This document shows, in pieces, positions 17,148 to 23,984 of a stretch of DNA of 32,016 nt. Made by a program: the position numbers and the translations under genes. Every line of letters begins with the position of its first letter. Positions within the stretch are counted from its first letter, which is position 1. Source of the DNA: a virus; the IMG/VR virus record IMGVR_UViG_3300034122_001633, positions 1 to 32,016 of that record. One strand, written 5' to 3'. The notes under the pieces are model-generated. The model saw only the letters and a list, made by a program, of their open reading frames with translations, was not told the origin of the DNA and made no database searches.

Positions 17148-17972
17148 TTAAATTGAATTGGCTGATATTTCTGATTTCGAATAAATTCCACCAGCTGCAT
17201 AACCATCCGAACCACCGGGAACATATGTTCCTGTTTCAAATTCTGTAAATTGTAAACCTAAAAGTGTTACCGCCGAAGTGCCATTAGGCAACAATCTGAT
17301 AACTGAATCGGAATTATCGTTTCTTTTTACCATAACAGTATTTAATACACACACTAACGGCGATCCAAGCCAATCTGCTGTAAGATCTCCTTCATCACCA
17401 AATCCAGTAGGTGCATTTCCTTTAGTAATTTTCATAGCCCATAAACTTTGGGGATAAGACCTTTCAGGAAGATCTGAAGCTTGTGTTGGATATGATGATT
17501 TATTAAATGAACCGACTATTTGTTCAATTATTTTAGCTTCTTGTGCATTTTTGGGAACTAAAACATATTGAAAAAAGTATTGTTTTCTTGCTTCTGAAAT
17601 CATCGACATTTCAGCAATATTACTAAAACGTCTATAAGTTGTAGTAGCAAATACTCGTTCATAATATGACATGGCTGGCGCGGCCATTCTTTCCAACTGT
17701 CTTAAGGTTCCACCAATACCACCTCCTGCATTGGCTATGGCTGCTTTTGTTAATATGGGGCCAACCGGATTGCTATTACTTTCACCAAACTCATGTTGGA
17801 CAACATAACCGGGTTCTTTGGGTAGAGGCAATTTAATATGATTAAAAGCTCTAGATATGACTCCAGCTCTAGTTCTTTGCGTATTTATTAGAGAATAATC
17901 AGCAGCATAAAAATTTAACCATAGAGGTTGTTCGGCTGCATAAGATCCCAGTGGAAATTGATAGAAGGCCAT
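17148..17972 (-). CDS. Baseplate tail-tube cap protein, gp48-like
   Basis: 274 residues. The region TTYRRFSNIAEMSMISEARKQYFFQYVLVPKNAQEAKIIEQIVGSFNKSSYPT (about 110-163) resembles the conserved part of T4 gp48, in which a beta strand leads to a helix of the form (K/E)EA..I..I...F. The later VLNTVMVKRNDNSDS and LGLQFTEFET strands fit a tube-like fold. gp48 sits on the hub and, with gp54, starts tube polymerisation; gp48 and gp54 are similar folds, so the assignment to gp48 rather than gp54 relies on the better gp54 candidate at 18419. First gene of the leftward run, with a CTAAATA element 6 bases before the ATG. Confidence 0.6.
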   Translation of the reverse strand: MAFYQFPLGSYAAEQPLWLNFYAADYSLINTQRTRAGVISRAFNHIKLPLPKEPGYVVQHEFGESNSNPVGPILTKAAIANAGGGIGGTLRQLERMAAPAMSYYERVFATTTYRRFSNIAEMSMISEARKQYFFQYVLVPKNAQEAKIIEQIVGSFNKSSYPTQASDLPERSYPQSLWAMKITKGNAPTGFGDEGDLTADWLGSPLVCVLNTVMVKRNDNSDSVIRLLPNGTSAVTLLGLQFTEFETGTYVPGGSDGYAAGGIYSKSEISANSI

Positions 17973-17978
17973 TTTAAA

Positions 17979-17985
17979 TATTTAG
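17979..17985 (-). promoter_or_regulatory. Late promoter element (CTAAATA), leftward, ahead of gp48-like gene
   Basis: The minus strand reads ATCTAAATATTTAAAATG with the last base of the box only 6 bases before the gp48-like ATG. Paired with a rightward copy at 17995-18001 in the same 34-base divergent gap. A T4-like start 6 bases downstream would fall at the start codon, so the transcript may be leaderless. Confidence 0.55.
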
Positions 17986-17994
17986 ATAAATTAC

Positions 17995-18001
17995 CTAAAT
18001 A
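17995..18001 (+). promoter_or_regulatory. Late promoter element (CTAAATA), rightward, ahead of gp4
   Basis: The plus strand reads ACCTAAATATTTTGATG; the box ends 5 bases before the gp4 ATG at 18007. It is the mirror of the leftward copy at 17979-17985, so both directions of the divergent gap carry the same box. No Shine-Dalgarno fits between the box and the start codon. Confidence 0.55.
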
Positions 18002-18006
18002 TTTTG

Positions 18007-18426
18007 ATGGCATACAAAACTAAATACAAACCCGAAAATAAACAAAAATATGTCGGAGATGTTGATAATATAGTTTGTAGGTCTTTATGGGAAAGATCTG
18101 TATGTAAATTTTTAGATCAAAATCAAAATATATTGAAATGGTCTTCCGAAGAAATACAAATACCATATTTGAATCCATTTGATAATAAAATGCACAACTA
18201 CTATCCAGATTTTTTGGTGCAATTTAAAGAGGGGACATCTTTAAAATGTTGGTTGATAGAAATAAAACCAAAAAAACAAACGTATTTAAAAGAAAATGCA
18301 TCAAAGAAAGAAAAAATAACTTGGGGCATTAATCAAGCAAAATGGAATGCTGCAAAAAATTATTGTGATAAAAATAATTTTGAATTTAAAATACTAACAG
18401 AAAAAGAACTATTTACCAATGGCTAA
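18007..18426 (+). CDS. gp4: Head completion nuclease gp4
   Basis: 139 residues from the ATG at 18007; a TTG one codon earlier is less likely because T4-like gp4 begins MA(Y/R). Motifs are NKQKYVGD (residues 11-18), RSLWER, YYPDFLVQ with a candidate metal-binding Asp at 68, and LIEIKPKKQT with Glu-x-Lys at 85-87, then TWGINQAKWNAAKNYC. This is the PD-(D/E)xK nuclease layout of TnsA-type enzymes. In T4, gp4 (also called gp50 or gp65) acts in completing the filled head before tail joining. It overlaps the next gene by 8 bases. Confidence 0.9.
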   Translation: MAYKTKYKPENKQKYVGDVDNIVCRSLWERSVCKFLDQNQNILKWSSEEIQIPYLNPFDNKMHNYYPDFLVQFKEGTSLKCWLIEIKPKKQTYLKENASKKEKITWGINQAKWNAAKNYCDKNNFEFKILTEKELFTNG

Positions 18427-18979
18427 TCCACAAAATTCAATTTTTGAAATTAAAAATTTTTTTGGTAGGCATCAAGGTCTACAAAGAGATAATAGATATA
18501 GTATTTCCTTTGAAAATTTGCCTCCAGAGGTTCCTGTGTGGTCGGAGCAAGATCTTTATTCAATAACTGCTGCAGCGGGAGCAAGAGGAATCGATGCTAT
18601 TGCTGATAATCTTTCTGGGTATGGCCCGGGAAGAATTGTACCTAGATCTCAAAAATTTGTTGGTGGAGTATTACTGACATTTCCAATAACGAATGATAAT
18701 TTTATTGTAGATTTTTTTAATAAATGGTTTAATTCAATTTATTCTGGTGGAAGAAATGCAAATAATAAACCTTATCTTGTTCAATATTATGACACCCACG
18801 TTTATAATGTAAAAATGAGATTAAAAATATTAGATCCAAATGGAAATATAAACAAAACTCTTTTGTTTCATGAAGTGTTTCCAGTCGAATGTATTCCTTT
18901 TGAATTTAATATGGCACAAGCAAATGAATATTTAAAATATCAAGTATTGATGAATTATCGTGAATTTACTTTAATTTAA
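18419..18979 (+). CDS. Baseplate tube-initiator-like protein (gp54-like)
   Basis: 186 residues. The N-terminal FEIKNFFGRHQGLQRDNRYSISFENLP and C-terminal HEVFPVECIPFEFNMAQANEYLKYQVLMNYREF have the tail-tube fold pattern: an Asn-Arg-(Tyr/Phe) strand at the start and a final strand ending in Tyr-Arg-Glu-Phe. In T4 the baseplate proteins of this kind are gp48 and gp54, which sit between hub and tube. The gene lies between gp4 and gp26 and about 450 bases from the divergent gp48-like gene, so gp54 is the best call. It is shorter than T4 gp54 (320 aa). It could instead be a third gp19-type tube protein. Confidence 0.6.
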   Translation: MANPQNSIFEIKNFFGRHQGLQRDNRYSISFENLPPEVPVWSEQDLYSITAAAGARGIDAIADNLSGYGPGRIVPRSQKFVGGVLLTFPITNDNFIVDFFNKWFNSIYSGGRNANNKPYLVQYYDTHVYNVKMRLKILDPNGNINKTLLFHEVFPVECIPFEFNMAQANEYLKYQVLMNYREFTLI

Positions 18980-18980
18980 A

Positions 18981-19655
18981 ATGGAATATCAAATGGATTT
19001 AGCAAAAGAAATAAACAATTTTTTACCAAAATATAAAACTACATTGCCCTTTTCAAAAAAGGATGTAACGTTCGTACCATTTAAAGTAAAAGATGCAAAA
19101 AATATTGCTACTATTTTACAAGAAAATAACAGATATCTTGCTTTTAATGCTATGGTAGATATTTTAAAAAGAAACGTAGAAGGAGTTAATCTTAATGATC
19201 TTTGTTTAGCGGATGCAGAATTTTTATTTTTACAAATAAGATCAAAAAGTGTTGATGAAATGTTAAATTTGGTATACAATAAAGAAAAAATACAGATTAA
19301 TATATCCGAGATAAAGGCAACAAATAGTCTACAAAATGAACAAATATCAGTTGGAGAAAATTTATCAATTATTGTAAAAACACCAAGTATTAAAGATTTG
19401 CTAAAAATAAATGGCACAGAAAAAGAAGATTTCATCAAAGCATCAATAAAAAATGTTTTATTAAAAAATGAAATATATGATTGTTCAAAATTTATGCCAG
19501 AAGAAATAAAAGAAGTAATGGCAAATTTGCCTTTAAATATCATAACAAAACTTGATGATTTTTTGAAAAAAGAACCACAATTATATTTGTCAGTTGAAAC
19601 TAGTGAAGGTAAAAAGGAGGTCTCCGGGTTACTTAATTTTTTTATCTATCGGTAA
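18981..19655 (+). CDS. gp26: Baseplate hub assembly protein gp26 (zero-frame product)
   Basis: 224 residues (T4 gp26: 208). The region TLPFSKKDVTFVPFKVKDAKNIATIL (about 20-45) and ADAEFLFLQIRSKSVDEML (about 79-97) are the conserved gp26 blocks: a Leu-Pro opening, a strand ending in Pro-Phe-x-Val-Lys, and the Leu-Phe-Leu-Gln-x-Arg-x-Lys-Ser-Val motif. gp26 helps assemble the central hub and is not in the mature particle in quantity. The gene begins 1 base after the previous stop, without a clear Shine-Dalgarno; a second Met at residue 5 is possible. Codons 220-221 (Phe-Phe) are the slippery site described below; without slippage only three more residues follow. Confidence 0.85.
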   Translation: MEYQMDLAKEINNFLPKYKTTLPFSKKDVTFVPFKVKDAKNIATILQENNRYLAFNAMVDILKRNVEGVNLNDLCLADAEFLFLQIRSKSVDEMLNLVYNKEKIQINISEIKATNSLQNEQISVGENLSIIVKTPSIKDLLKINGTEKEDFIKASIKNVLLKNEIYDCSKFMPEEIKEVMANLPLNIITKLDDFLKKEPQLYLSVETSEGKKEVSGLLNFFIYR

Positions 19656-19696
19656 AGTTTTTTGATTTGGCTGATTATTTTTCAACTAACTTTACC
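19637..19696 (+). promoter_or_regulatory. Programmed -1 frameshift signal: T-TTT-TTT heptamer plus downstream stem
   Basis: Seven consecutive T at 19637-19643 in the frame T-TTT-TTT, the correct register for a -1 slip on two Phe codons. After a 7-base spacer, GGTAAAGTT at 19651-19659 can pair perfectly with AACTTTACC at 19688-19696; TTGA at 19662-19665 with TCAA at 19682-19685 extends the stem. The gp26 stop (19653-19655) lies inside it. The -1 frame has a TAA at 19634-19636, immediately before the heptamer, and is open from there to 19844. Confidence 0.75.
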
Positions 19697-19846
19697 ATGA
19701 TTAGCAAATACAATTGGAGAATATCTGATATTGAAATGTTGGCACCTTGGGAAAGAGAAATATATATTACATTAATTGCAGCCAACGAAGAAAGAAAAAA
19801 AGAACAAAACATGCAAAATTCAATGATGCAAGGAAATAATTTTTAA
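19637..19846 (+). CDS. gp51-position tail/hub assembly frame, expressed as a gp26 fusion by -1 frameshift
   Basis: In the -1 frame 67 codons are open from 19643 to a TAA at 19844-19846. A fusion of gp26 residues 1-221 with these would have 288 residues. The extension contains KYNWRISDIEMLAPWEREIYITLI, an aromatic/acidic helix of a type seen in tail-assembly chaperone extensions, then a Gln/Asn/Met-rich end. The only internal ATG (19697) has no Shine-Dalgarno. T4 gene 51, the hub assembly catalyst, directly follows gene 26, so this is the gene 51 position; I do not claim sequence similarity. The logic mirrors lambda G/GT and P2 E/E' chaperones. Its stop overlaps the next ATG (TAATG). Confidence 0.72.
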   Translation, partial: FFYLSVKFFDLADYFSTNFTMISKYNWRISDIEMLAPWEREIYITLIAANEERKKEQNMQNSMMQGNNF

Positions 19847-20409
19847 TGAATGAAGAAAATAATATTTCAATGGATTTTGAAGCAGAGAGACAATTAATGT
19901 CTCCAATTATTAATGTTTTTAATGAAGAAATTTCTACTACAAACAATGTTTTATTTGATCCAAAATTACCAGAGTCTGATTTAATTCAAAGTTTAGAATC
20001 TACAGAATTGCCACAAACACAATTTATTGTTTCTTCAAAAACAAATGAAACAAATTTTGTAGATAATTTATTACCCGAATCACAACCAATATCTCAAAAT
20101 TTTGGTGTGGAGTTGCCTGAAGCATCTTTTATGATTCCAACAGAAACTACAGATTCTTTTAGTTCCCAGATGCTAGAAGCACAATTTTCAAAAACAATAA
20201 CGCCAACAAATATTGAAAGTGATGTTGATTCTTTGTATCAAAAAACTAAATCTTTAGAAGAAAGTATTATGAATTTACAAAATAGAGGTGATGGTTGGTT
20301 AAAAACAAAAGAACGAGATTCTTTTGAAGAAAGACCTACAGTAGAACCAACAAATTTGGTATTTGAACAAAGAAAAATGCGGTCAAGCACCATTCCAGAA
20401 TGGGCATAA
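19846..20409 (+). CDS. Acidic low-complexity protein, coupled to the gp26/gp51 frame
   Basis: 187 residues, unrecognised. It starts on the last base of the preceding stop (TAATG), so its translation depends on ribosomes that read the shifted frame, or at least is coupled to them. The sequence is acidic and polar, with few aromatic residues, and shows degenerate repeats built on Leu-Pro-Glu-Ser/Ala (LPESDL near 42, LPQTQF near 55, LPESQP near 75, LPEASF near 90). The last 20 residues (EQRKMRSSTIPEWA) end in a conserved-looking basic then Pro-Glu-Trp-Ala. It may be a tail assembly factor; it is too short for a tape measure of the T4 tail. The terminator at 20411-20430 follows. Confidence 0.8.
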   Translation: MNEENNISMDFEAERQLMSPIINVFNEEISTTNNVLFDPKLPESDLIQSLESTELPQTQFIVSSKTNETNFVDNLLPESQPISQNFGVELPEASFMIPTETTDSFSSQMLEAQFSKTITPTNIESDVDSLYQKTKSLEESIMNLQNRGDGWLKTKERDSFEERPTVEPTNLVFEQRKMRSSTIPEWA

Positions 20410-20410
20410 A

Positions 20411-20430
20411 AAACCCCCTTTCGGGGGTTT
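20411..20430. terminator. Strong bidirectional hairpin terminator between convergent genes
   Basis: AAACCCCC at 20411-20418 pairs with GGGGGTTT at 20423-20430, loop TTTC; on the minus strand the loop is GAAA. It sits between the convergent ends of the 19846-20409 gene and gp32, with A-runs on the left and TTTTCTTT on the right, so it can serve both strands. Confidence 0.85.
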
Positions 20431-20433
20431 TCT

Positions 20434-21291
20434 TTAATCATTCTCCATTTCGGAAAAATATTTTAGAGGATCTTTTTCCTCCACATCTTCCACAACTGAA
20501 GTCTCTTCAACATCATCCTCAATGCTCTTACTTTCAGCAAACTGAGCACGGATGTCGTCTCCGACAGACTTCTTGAATCTGGCATTCAACTCGTCAAAGC
20601 TCTTAAACTGACTCTTGTCAACGAAGGGCTTGAGCGGGTACTGCTTCTTCCAAATTTCCTCAAGCTTCTTGTCCTCGCCACCAAACAAAGGTGCTGGTGT
20701 CGCAAACTCGCTTCGGTCGTAGTTTACATATCCACCGACATTGCGAATCTTGATTTTGAAGTCTGCTCCAGTCCAGAAGTTGAAAGGATCTACCGCAACT
20801 TCATCTTGGAATTCTGGATGAGCAAGGCTCTGGATCTTTTGGAAGATCTTAGTACCATACTGATAAAGGAAGACCTTTCCCTTATTCTCTGGATTAGCAG
20901 GATCTTCAATAACCAAGATATTGGAAATGTAAGTCAGCTTACGCTTACGATTACGTGCAATGTTTTTATCATCCTCAATACCACTGTTCCACAATTCCGT
21001 ATTTGCTGCACACACCGGGCACTTTTCACCAATGGTAGTTGGGCAGTTTTCATAGAACCAGCCACCCTTGCCCTTGAAGGTATGGCTATAAACCGCCACA
21101 AATGGGCTATCTTCATTTTCTATTTCTGGCAGAAAACGAATTACAGCGTATCCATTTCCCGCTTTGTCAATTCCGGGTTTCCACATTCTTTCATCTTTAT
21201 AACTTTCTTTAGAAGTCATCTTATCAAGACGCTCAGTTAAAGATGCGACCGAATTTTTACTCTTCTTTTTAAAATCTGAAAAATTTCCCAT
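20434..21291 (-). CDS. gp32: Single-stranded DNA-binding protein gp32
   Basis: 285 residues from the ATG at 21291 (MGNFSDFKKKSKNSV); T4 gp32 has 301. A longer frame reaches 21348 but its N-terminus is not gp32-like. The N-terminal basic stretch drives cooperativity; the zinc site is His70, Cys83, Cys91 and Cys94 (YSHTF, ENCPT, EKCPVC); the core continues with IARNRKRKLTYISNILVIEDPANPENKGKVFLYQYGTKIF; the C-terminus is acidic (DDVEETSVVEDVEEKDPL), the protein-interaction tail. It coats single-stranded DNA in replication, recombination and repair. Codons are noticeably richer in C and G than in the flanking structural genes, as for a highly expressed gene. A hairpin lies just upstream of its start. 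Confidence 0.97.
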   Translation of the reverse strand: MGNFSDFKKKSKNSVASLTERLDKMTSKESYKDERMWKPGIDKAGNGYAVIRFLPEIENEDSPFVAVYSHTFKGKGGWFYENCPTTIGEKCPVCAANTELWNSGIEDDKNIARNRKRKLTYISNILVIEDPANPENKGKVFLYQYGTKIFQKIQSLAHPEFQDEVAVDPFNFWTGADFKIKIRNVGGYVNYDRSEFATPAPLFGGEDKKLEEIWKKQYPLKPFVDKSQFKSFDELNARFKKSVGDDIRAQFAESKSIEDDVEETSVVEDVEEKDPLKYFSEMEND

Positions 21292-21303
21292 ATTATTCTT
21301 TCC

Positions 21304-21320
21304 CCAAGGATCTACCTTGG
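21304..21320 (-). promoter_or_regulatory. Leader hairpin immediately upstream of gp32
   Basis: On the minus strand CCAAGG, TAGAT, CCTTGG forms a 6-bp stem with a 5-base loop, ending 12 bases before the gp32 ATG and next to GGGGAAAG, the likely ribosome binding site. T4 gp32 represses its own translation through a leader structure, so this could be an analogous operator. That role is inferred. Confidence 0.45.
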
Positions 21321-21334
21321 CCTTGTTGTTTATC

Positions 21335-21340
21335 AGTATA
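21335..21340 (-). promoter_or_regulatory. Possible -10 box (TATACT) for a separate gp32 transcript
   Basis: The minus strand has TATACT with a start expected about 35-40 bases before the gp32 ATG, inside the gap after gp33. The upstream -35 match (TTTGCC, 18-bp spacing) is poor and no MotA box is clear. The higher GC of gp32 fits separate, strong, earlier expression. Confidence 0.28.
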
Positions 21341-21348
21341 CAATACAA

Positions 21349-21582
21349 TCAATCAATAGGCAAACGTTTTGTTTTTGTTTTTTTTAAAAAATTTAAATCT
21401 ACCGCTTCAATTTCAATTTTTTCTATAAGAGGTTTTGTTAACAATTTTCCAGCAGCATTTGGTTCAATATTCATTTCTTCTGCCAATTCTAATACACAAT
21501 CCATAAATGGCAATTTTGTAGTTTTTACTCTCTGTAAAACTTTATTTGAAAAAATTTCTTTGGCAGAATCATCAATATACAT
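21349..21582 (-). CDS. gp33: Late-transcription coactivator gp33
   Basis: 77 residues (T4 gp33: 112). The block FMDCVLELAEEMNIEPNAAGKLLTKPLIEKIEIEA (residues 26-60) and the end NFLKKTKTKRLPID are the pattern I recognise from T4-like gp33, including the Ala-Gly-(Lys/Arg)-Leu-Leu-x-Lys-Pro motif that contacts the RNA polymerase beta flap, and a hydrophobic C-terminus as used for sliding-clamp binding. gp33 links host RNA polymerase to the clamp and, with the gp55 sigma factor, activates late promoters. It is directly upstream of gp32; in T4 genes 33, 59 and 32 are clustered. Start at 21582 with TGGAG upstream. Confidence 0.85.
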   Translation of the reverse strand: MYIDDSAKEIFSNKVLQRVKTTKLPFMDCVLELAEEMNIEPNAAGKLLTKPLIEKIEIEAVDLNFLKKTKTKRLPID

Positions 21583-21628
21583 AACTAATCATACTCCAGT
21601 TTTATTGAAAAGCAATATTAAAATCTAT

Positions 21629-21635
21629 CTAAATA
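21629..21635 (+). promoter_or_regulatory. Late promoter element (CTAAATA), rightward, ahead of the 21660 gene
   Basis: The plus strand reads ATCTAAATATTCTAG, 24 bases before the ATG at 21660, with TAGAGGA as ribosome binding site between. Same core and spacing as ahead of gp18 and gp22. Confidence 0.6.
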
Positions 21636-21644
21636 TTCTAGAAC

Positions 21645-21651
21645 TATTTAG
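21645..21651 (-). promoter_or_regulatory. Possible CTAAATA element, leftward, towards gp33
   Basis: The minus strand reads CTCTAAATAGTTC 62 bases before the gp33 ATG. It faces the rightward copy at 21629-21635 in the same divergent gap. It lacks the extended TATT end of the better matches, so it may be a chance hit. Confidence 0.35.
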
Positions 21652-21659
21652 AGGACAAA

Positions 21660-22643
21660 ATGCCAGCAGACATAGACCCAAATCTTGTTATAGAAACTTC
21701 AGGACTTACCGCAGCAGTCGCAACAGATACTGTTGTATTTTCTGGCACAACGGCACACTTTCAATTAATAAAATTAGCTTATGGCTTGACTGGTGCTGCC
21801 ACTATAGTATCTCCCACCAACCCATTACCAGTTTCTGTTTCTTCTGGTATGACTGCTACTATTTCGGGATTTACTGGCACTTTGGCTGTAGAAGGTGTTG
21901 TAGGGGGAGAACCCTTAACTATAACCGGCACAGTAATTGCAACAGGAAACACATCTGCACCAGTATATATTTCTCATATAAGCGGTTCCCCGGTGGAGGT
22001 TACCGGAGGGAGAATTTTAACAAAAAGTACCGATGCTATTTCTGTTTTCGGGCCAGCGGGAAATACGTGGATATACACTAATCTAGTAAATTCATCTGGA
22101 AATGCAATTGGCAACACTTCAAATCCTTTAATAGTACAACTTAGTGGGGTTACAGTCAGTGCTACACTCAGTTCTACCGTGGGAGTAACAAACGACAGTG
22201 CAACTAGTGGTTTGCGTGTACAAGGTCTTTCTGGTGGAACATCTTTAGCAGTCACTGTAGGTAATACTGTCGGTATAAATGATACACAAATTTTAAATTC
22301 TCTTAGCGGGATTTCTTCACAACTCGGAACATTAAATACAAATCTTTCTACTCTCGGTATTTCAGTTCCTTCATCATTTAAAACAGGAAGAGTATCTGTA
22401 ACATCTTCTTCGGTAGTTCAAATGGATTCTTCTGGCTATACTTGTGAAAATGGGATAACAGTAAAAGCAATAAATGCAAATACCAATGTTGTTTATATGG
22501 GAAATACATCAGGACTGGTTGGAACTTCTTTTGGTCACGCTTTATATGAAGGTGATGAAATTTTCTTAAAATTAAATAATACAAATAAAATTTATTTGAT
22601 AGCATCCTCAGGAACACAAATAGTTACATACGTAGCATCTTAA
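21660..22643 (+). CDS. Beta-rich virion protein with repeat fibre region and C-terminal decoration-like domain
   Basis: 327 residues. Residues about 1-240 are Gly/Ser/Thr/Val-rich strands with recurrent SG-x-T and NPL(P/I)V motifs (NPLPVSVSSG, SGSPVEVTGG, SNPLIVQLSG), as in repetitive trimeric fibre or beta-helix proteins. The last 85 residues (GRVSVTSSSVVQMDSS, ENGITVKAINANTNVVYMGNTSG, GHALYEGDEIFLKLNN) look like the small beta domain found at the ends of many phage virion proteins. A heptad-like segment (LNSLSGISSQLGTLNTNLSTLGIS, about 211-234) could be a short coiled coil between them. It has its own late promoter. The precise role, fibre, whisker or head decoration, is unknown. Confidence 0.8.
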   Translation: MPADIDPNLVIETSGLTAAVATDTVVFSGTTAHFQLIKLAYGLTGAATIVSPTNPLPVSVSSGMTATISGFTGTLAVEGVVGGEPLTITGTVIATGNTSAPVYISHISGSPVEVTGGRILTKSTDAISVFGPAGNTWIYTNLVNSSGNAIGNTSNPLIVQLSGVTVSATLSSTVGVTNDSATSGLRVQGLSGGTSLAVTVGNTVGINDTQILNSLSGISSQLGTLNTNLSTLGISVPSSFKTGRVSVTSSSVVQMDSSGYTCENGITVKAINANTNVVYMGNTSGLVGTSFGHALYEGDEIFLKLNNTNKIYLIASSGTQIVTYVAS

Positions 22644-22644
22644 A

Positions 22645-23931
22645 ATGAGTACATCTTCGTTAAACCAAGTAAAAACCATGTCAAATTATGGTTTTTACGT
22701 TTCTGGAAATACTTTAGATCCTATTTTTGCTAAAGGAAAGATAGAAAGCAAACCATCTATATCTTTTTATGGATCTTCTCTATACATAGATTATTCAAAT
22801 ACATCTAATATTTCAGATTTAGTATACCTAAAAAAAACTTTTGGTTCTTTTACTGCTGGTGTAACATTTTATATTCCACCTGTTCAATATTATGATGGAA
22901 ATAATAATATACAAACTACTATTGGTGGAACGGCATATTTTAATAAATTAATAAATGGAGACCGTGTTGTTGTTGCTAACATTATTAGTGGATTTACTAC
23001 TCCTACAAATTATAGTTTTTTTGAAAAAAATAATTTTATTAAAAACATAGAATACAATTTTTCTACTAGCCAATCTCTTACTGGATATTTTTTAGTAAAT
23101 TCTATGCCAAGCATGAGTCCCAATAGATTTAAAGGATTGGGAATCATAGGGAGTATATTTAATTTTGAAGAATATGTATCTTTGAATGGTGGAACTGCAG
23201 AAAATGCAGATAGATTAAAGGTATATGGTTATTGTGAATTAAAAGACGGTCAAGAAGTAATATATTTTGAAAGTGGCGGAACAGCACAAAATTTAATAGA
23301 AACCAATTCTGAAATTAGTTTATATGTTCGAGGAGATCCAGATTTAATAACTGCACCAAAATATTCTTCAGTGCCTGTAGTATTAATATTAAAAGTTAAA
23401 AATTCAGGCTCTGTTATTTCTTGTTTTGAAAATCAAAGTTTCAATCAAGCAATACTAAGAAAAAATCAATTTGGTGCTGCTAGCTATGCTTACGCAATAA
23501 TTGATAATTGTGCGTCGTGTATTGATGCAAATTATTCGGATCCTGTTAATGGATATAAAAATGATATTGGTGAATTTTTTAATAGTTTGATTTTTATCAA
23601 ATTAACAAATTCATCTGTTGCATTTGCAACTTCAGCTTTTTCTGCAACACTGAATGTAGCATCAAATCCTAATATTATTATCGGTGGCGCAAATAATAGC
23701 ATTATAAAAATTGATATAAGCCATCCATCGCTGATTGGTTACGATTTATTGATATATTCTGAACCAACAAGAAAAACTTTATTAAATATAAATCAATTTG
23801 AAAAATTTGGAAAATTGGGTTATATAAATTCTTTCGCTATATTAAAAAATTATATAACAAGTAGTACATTATATTGCACTTTACAAAATTCACAAACTTC
23901 GGCAGAAGTACAGTTTACCATAAAAGTATAA
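22645..23931 (+). CDS. Unrecognised structural-type protein
   Basis: 428 residues, beginning 1 base after the preceding stop. Rich in Asn, Ser, Phe, Tyr and Ile with predicted beta strands and almost no charged helices; Cys at a CASC pair (near 289) and few others. No signal peptide or membrane segment is apparent. It shares composition with phage fibre and adsorption proteins, and is co-transcribed with the beta-rich protein before it, so a partner in the same appendage is likely. I do not recognise the family. A terminator immediately follows. Confidence 0.8.
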   Translation: MSTSSLNQVKTMSNYGFYVSGNTLDPIFAKGKIESKPSISFYGSSLYIDYSNTSNISDLVYLKKTFGSFTAGVTFYIPPVQYYDGNNNIQTTIGGTAYFNKLINGDRVVVANIISGFTTPTNYSFFEKNNFIKNIEYNFSTSQSLTGYFLVNSMPSMSPNRFKGLGIIGSIFNFEEYVSLNGGTAENADRLKVYGYCELKDGQEVIYFESGGTAQNLIETNSEISLYVRGDPDLITAPKYSSVPVVLILKVKNSGSVISCFENQSFNQAILRKNQFGAASYAYAIIDNCASCIDANYSDPVNGYKNDIGEFFNSLIFIKLTNSSVAFATSAFSATLNVASNPNIIIGGANNSIIKIDISHPSLIGYDLLIYSEPTRKTLLNINQFEKFGKLGYINSFAILKNYITSSTLYCTLQNSQTSAEVQFTIKV

Positions 23932-23952
23932 ACCCCTCTTTTGGAGGGGTTT
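23930..23952. terminator. Hairpin terminator after the 21660-23931 operon
   Basis: AAACCCCTC at 23930-23938 pairs with GAGGGGTTT at 23944-23952, 5-base loop. It overlaps the stop codon of the upstream gene and lies between convergent genes; the U-tract is short on both strands, so efficiency may be moderate. Confidence 0.72.
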
Positions 23953-23960
23953 GATACCTT

Positions 23961-23973
23961 CGTATTTAATACG
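23961..23973. repeat. Short palindrome CGTATTTAATACG
   Basis: A perfect 6-bp inverted repeat around a single T, 8 bases after the terminator and 11 bases before the end of the minus-strand gene at 23985. May be part of the termination region or a protein site; no other copy was noticed. Confidence 0.4.
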
Positions 23974-23984
23974 TAAGTAAATTT

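Noticed and set aside
18989-19543. 184-codon open frame antisense to gp26
   Set aside because: gp26 on the plus strand has clear family motifs; the antisense frame is Phe/Ser-rich as expected for a shadow in AT-rich DNA.
19697-19846. Independent 49-residue gp51-position gene from the internal ATG
   Set aside because: No Shine-Dalgarno, and the frame is open upstream exactly to the slippery heptamer, which favours frameshift expression.
20806-21240. 144-codon plus-strand frame within gp32
   Set aside because: Antisense to the well-supported gp32.
21292-21348. N-terminal extension of gp32 to an upstream ATG
   Set aside because: The extra residues do not resemble gp32, and the leader hairpin and ribosome binding site fall within them.
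21317-22081. 254-codon plus-strand frame covering the gp33 region and the 21660 gene start
   Set aside because: It runs antisense to gp33 and out of frame with the 21660 gene; its Cys/Tyr/Arg composition is shadow-like and it has no ribosome binding site.
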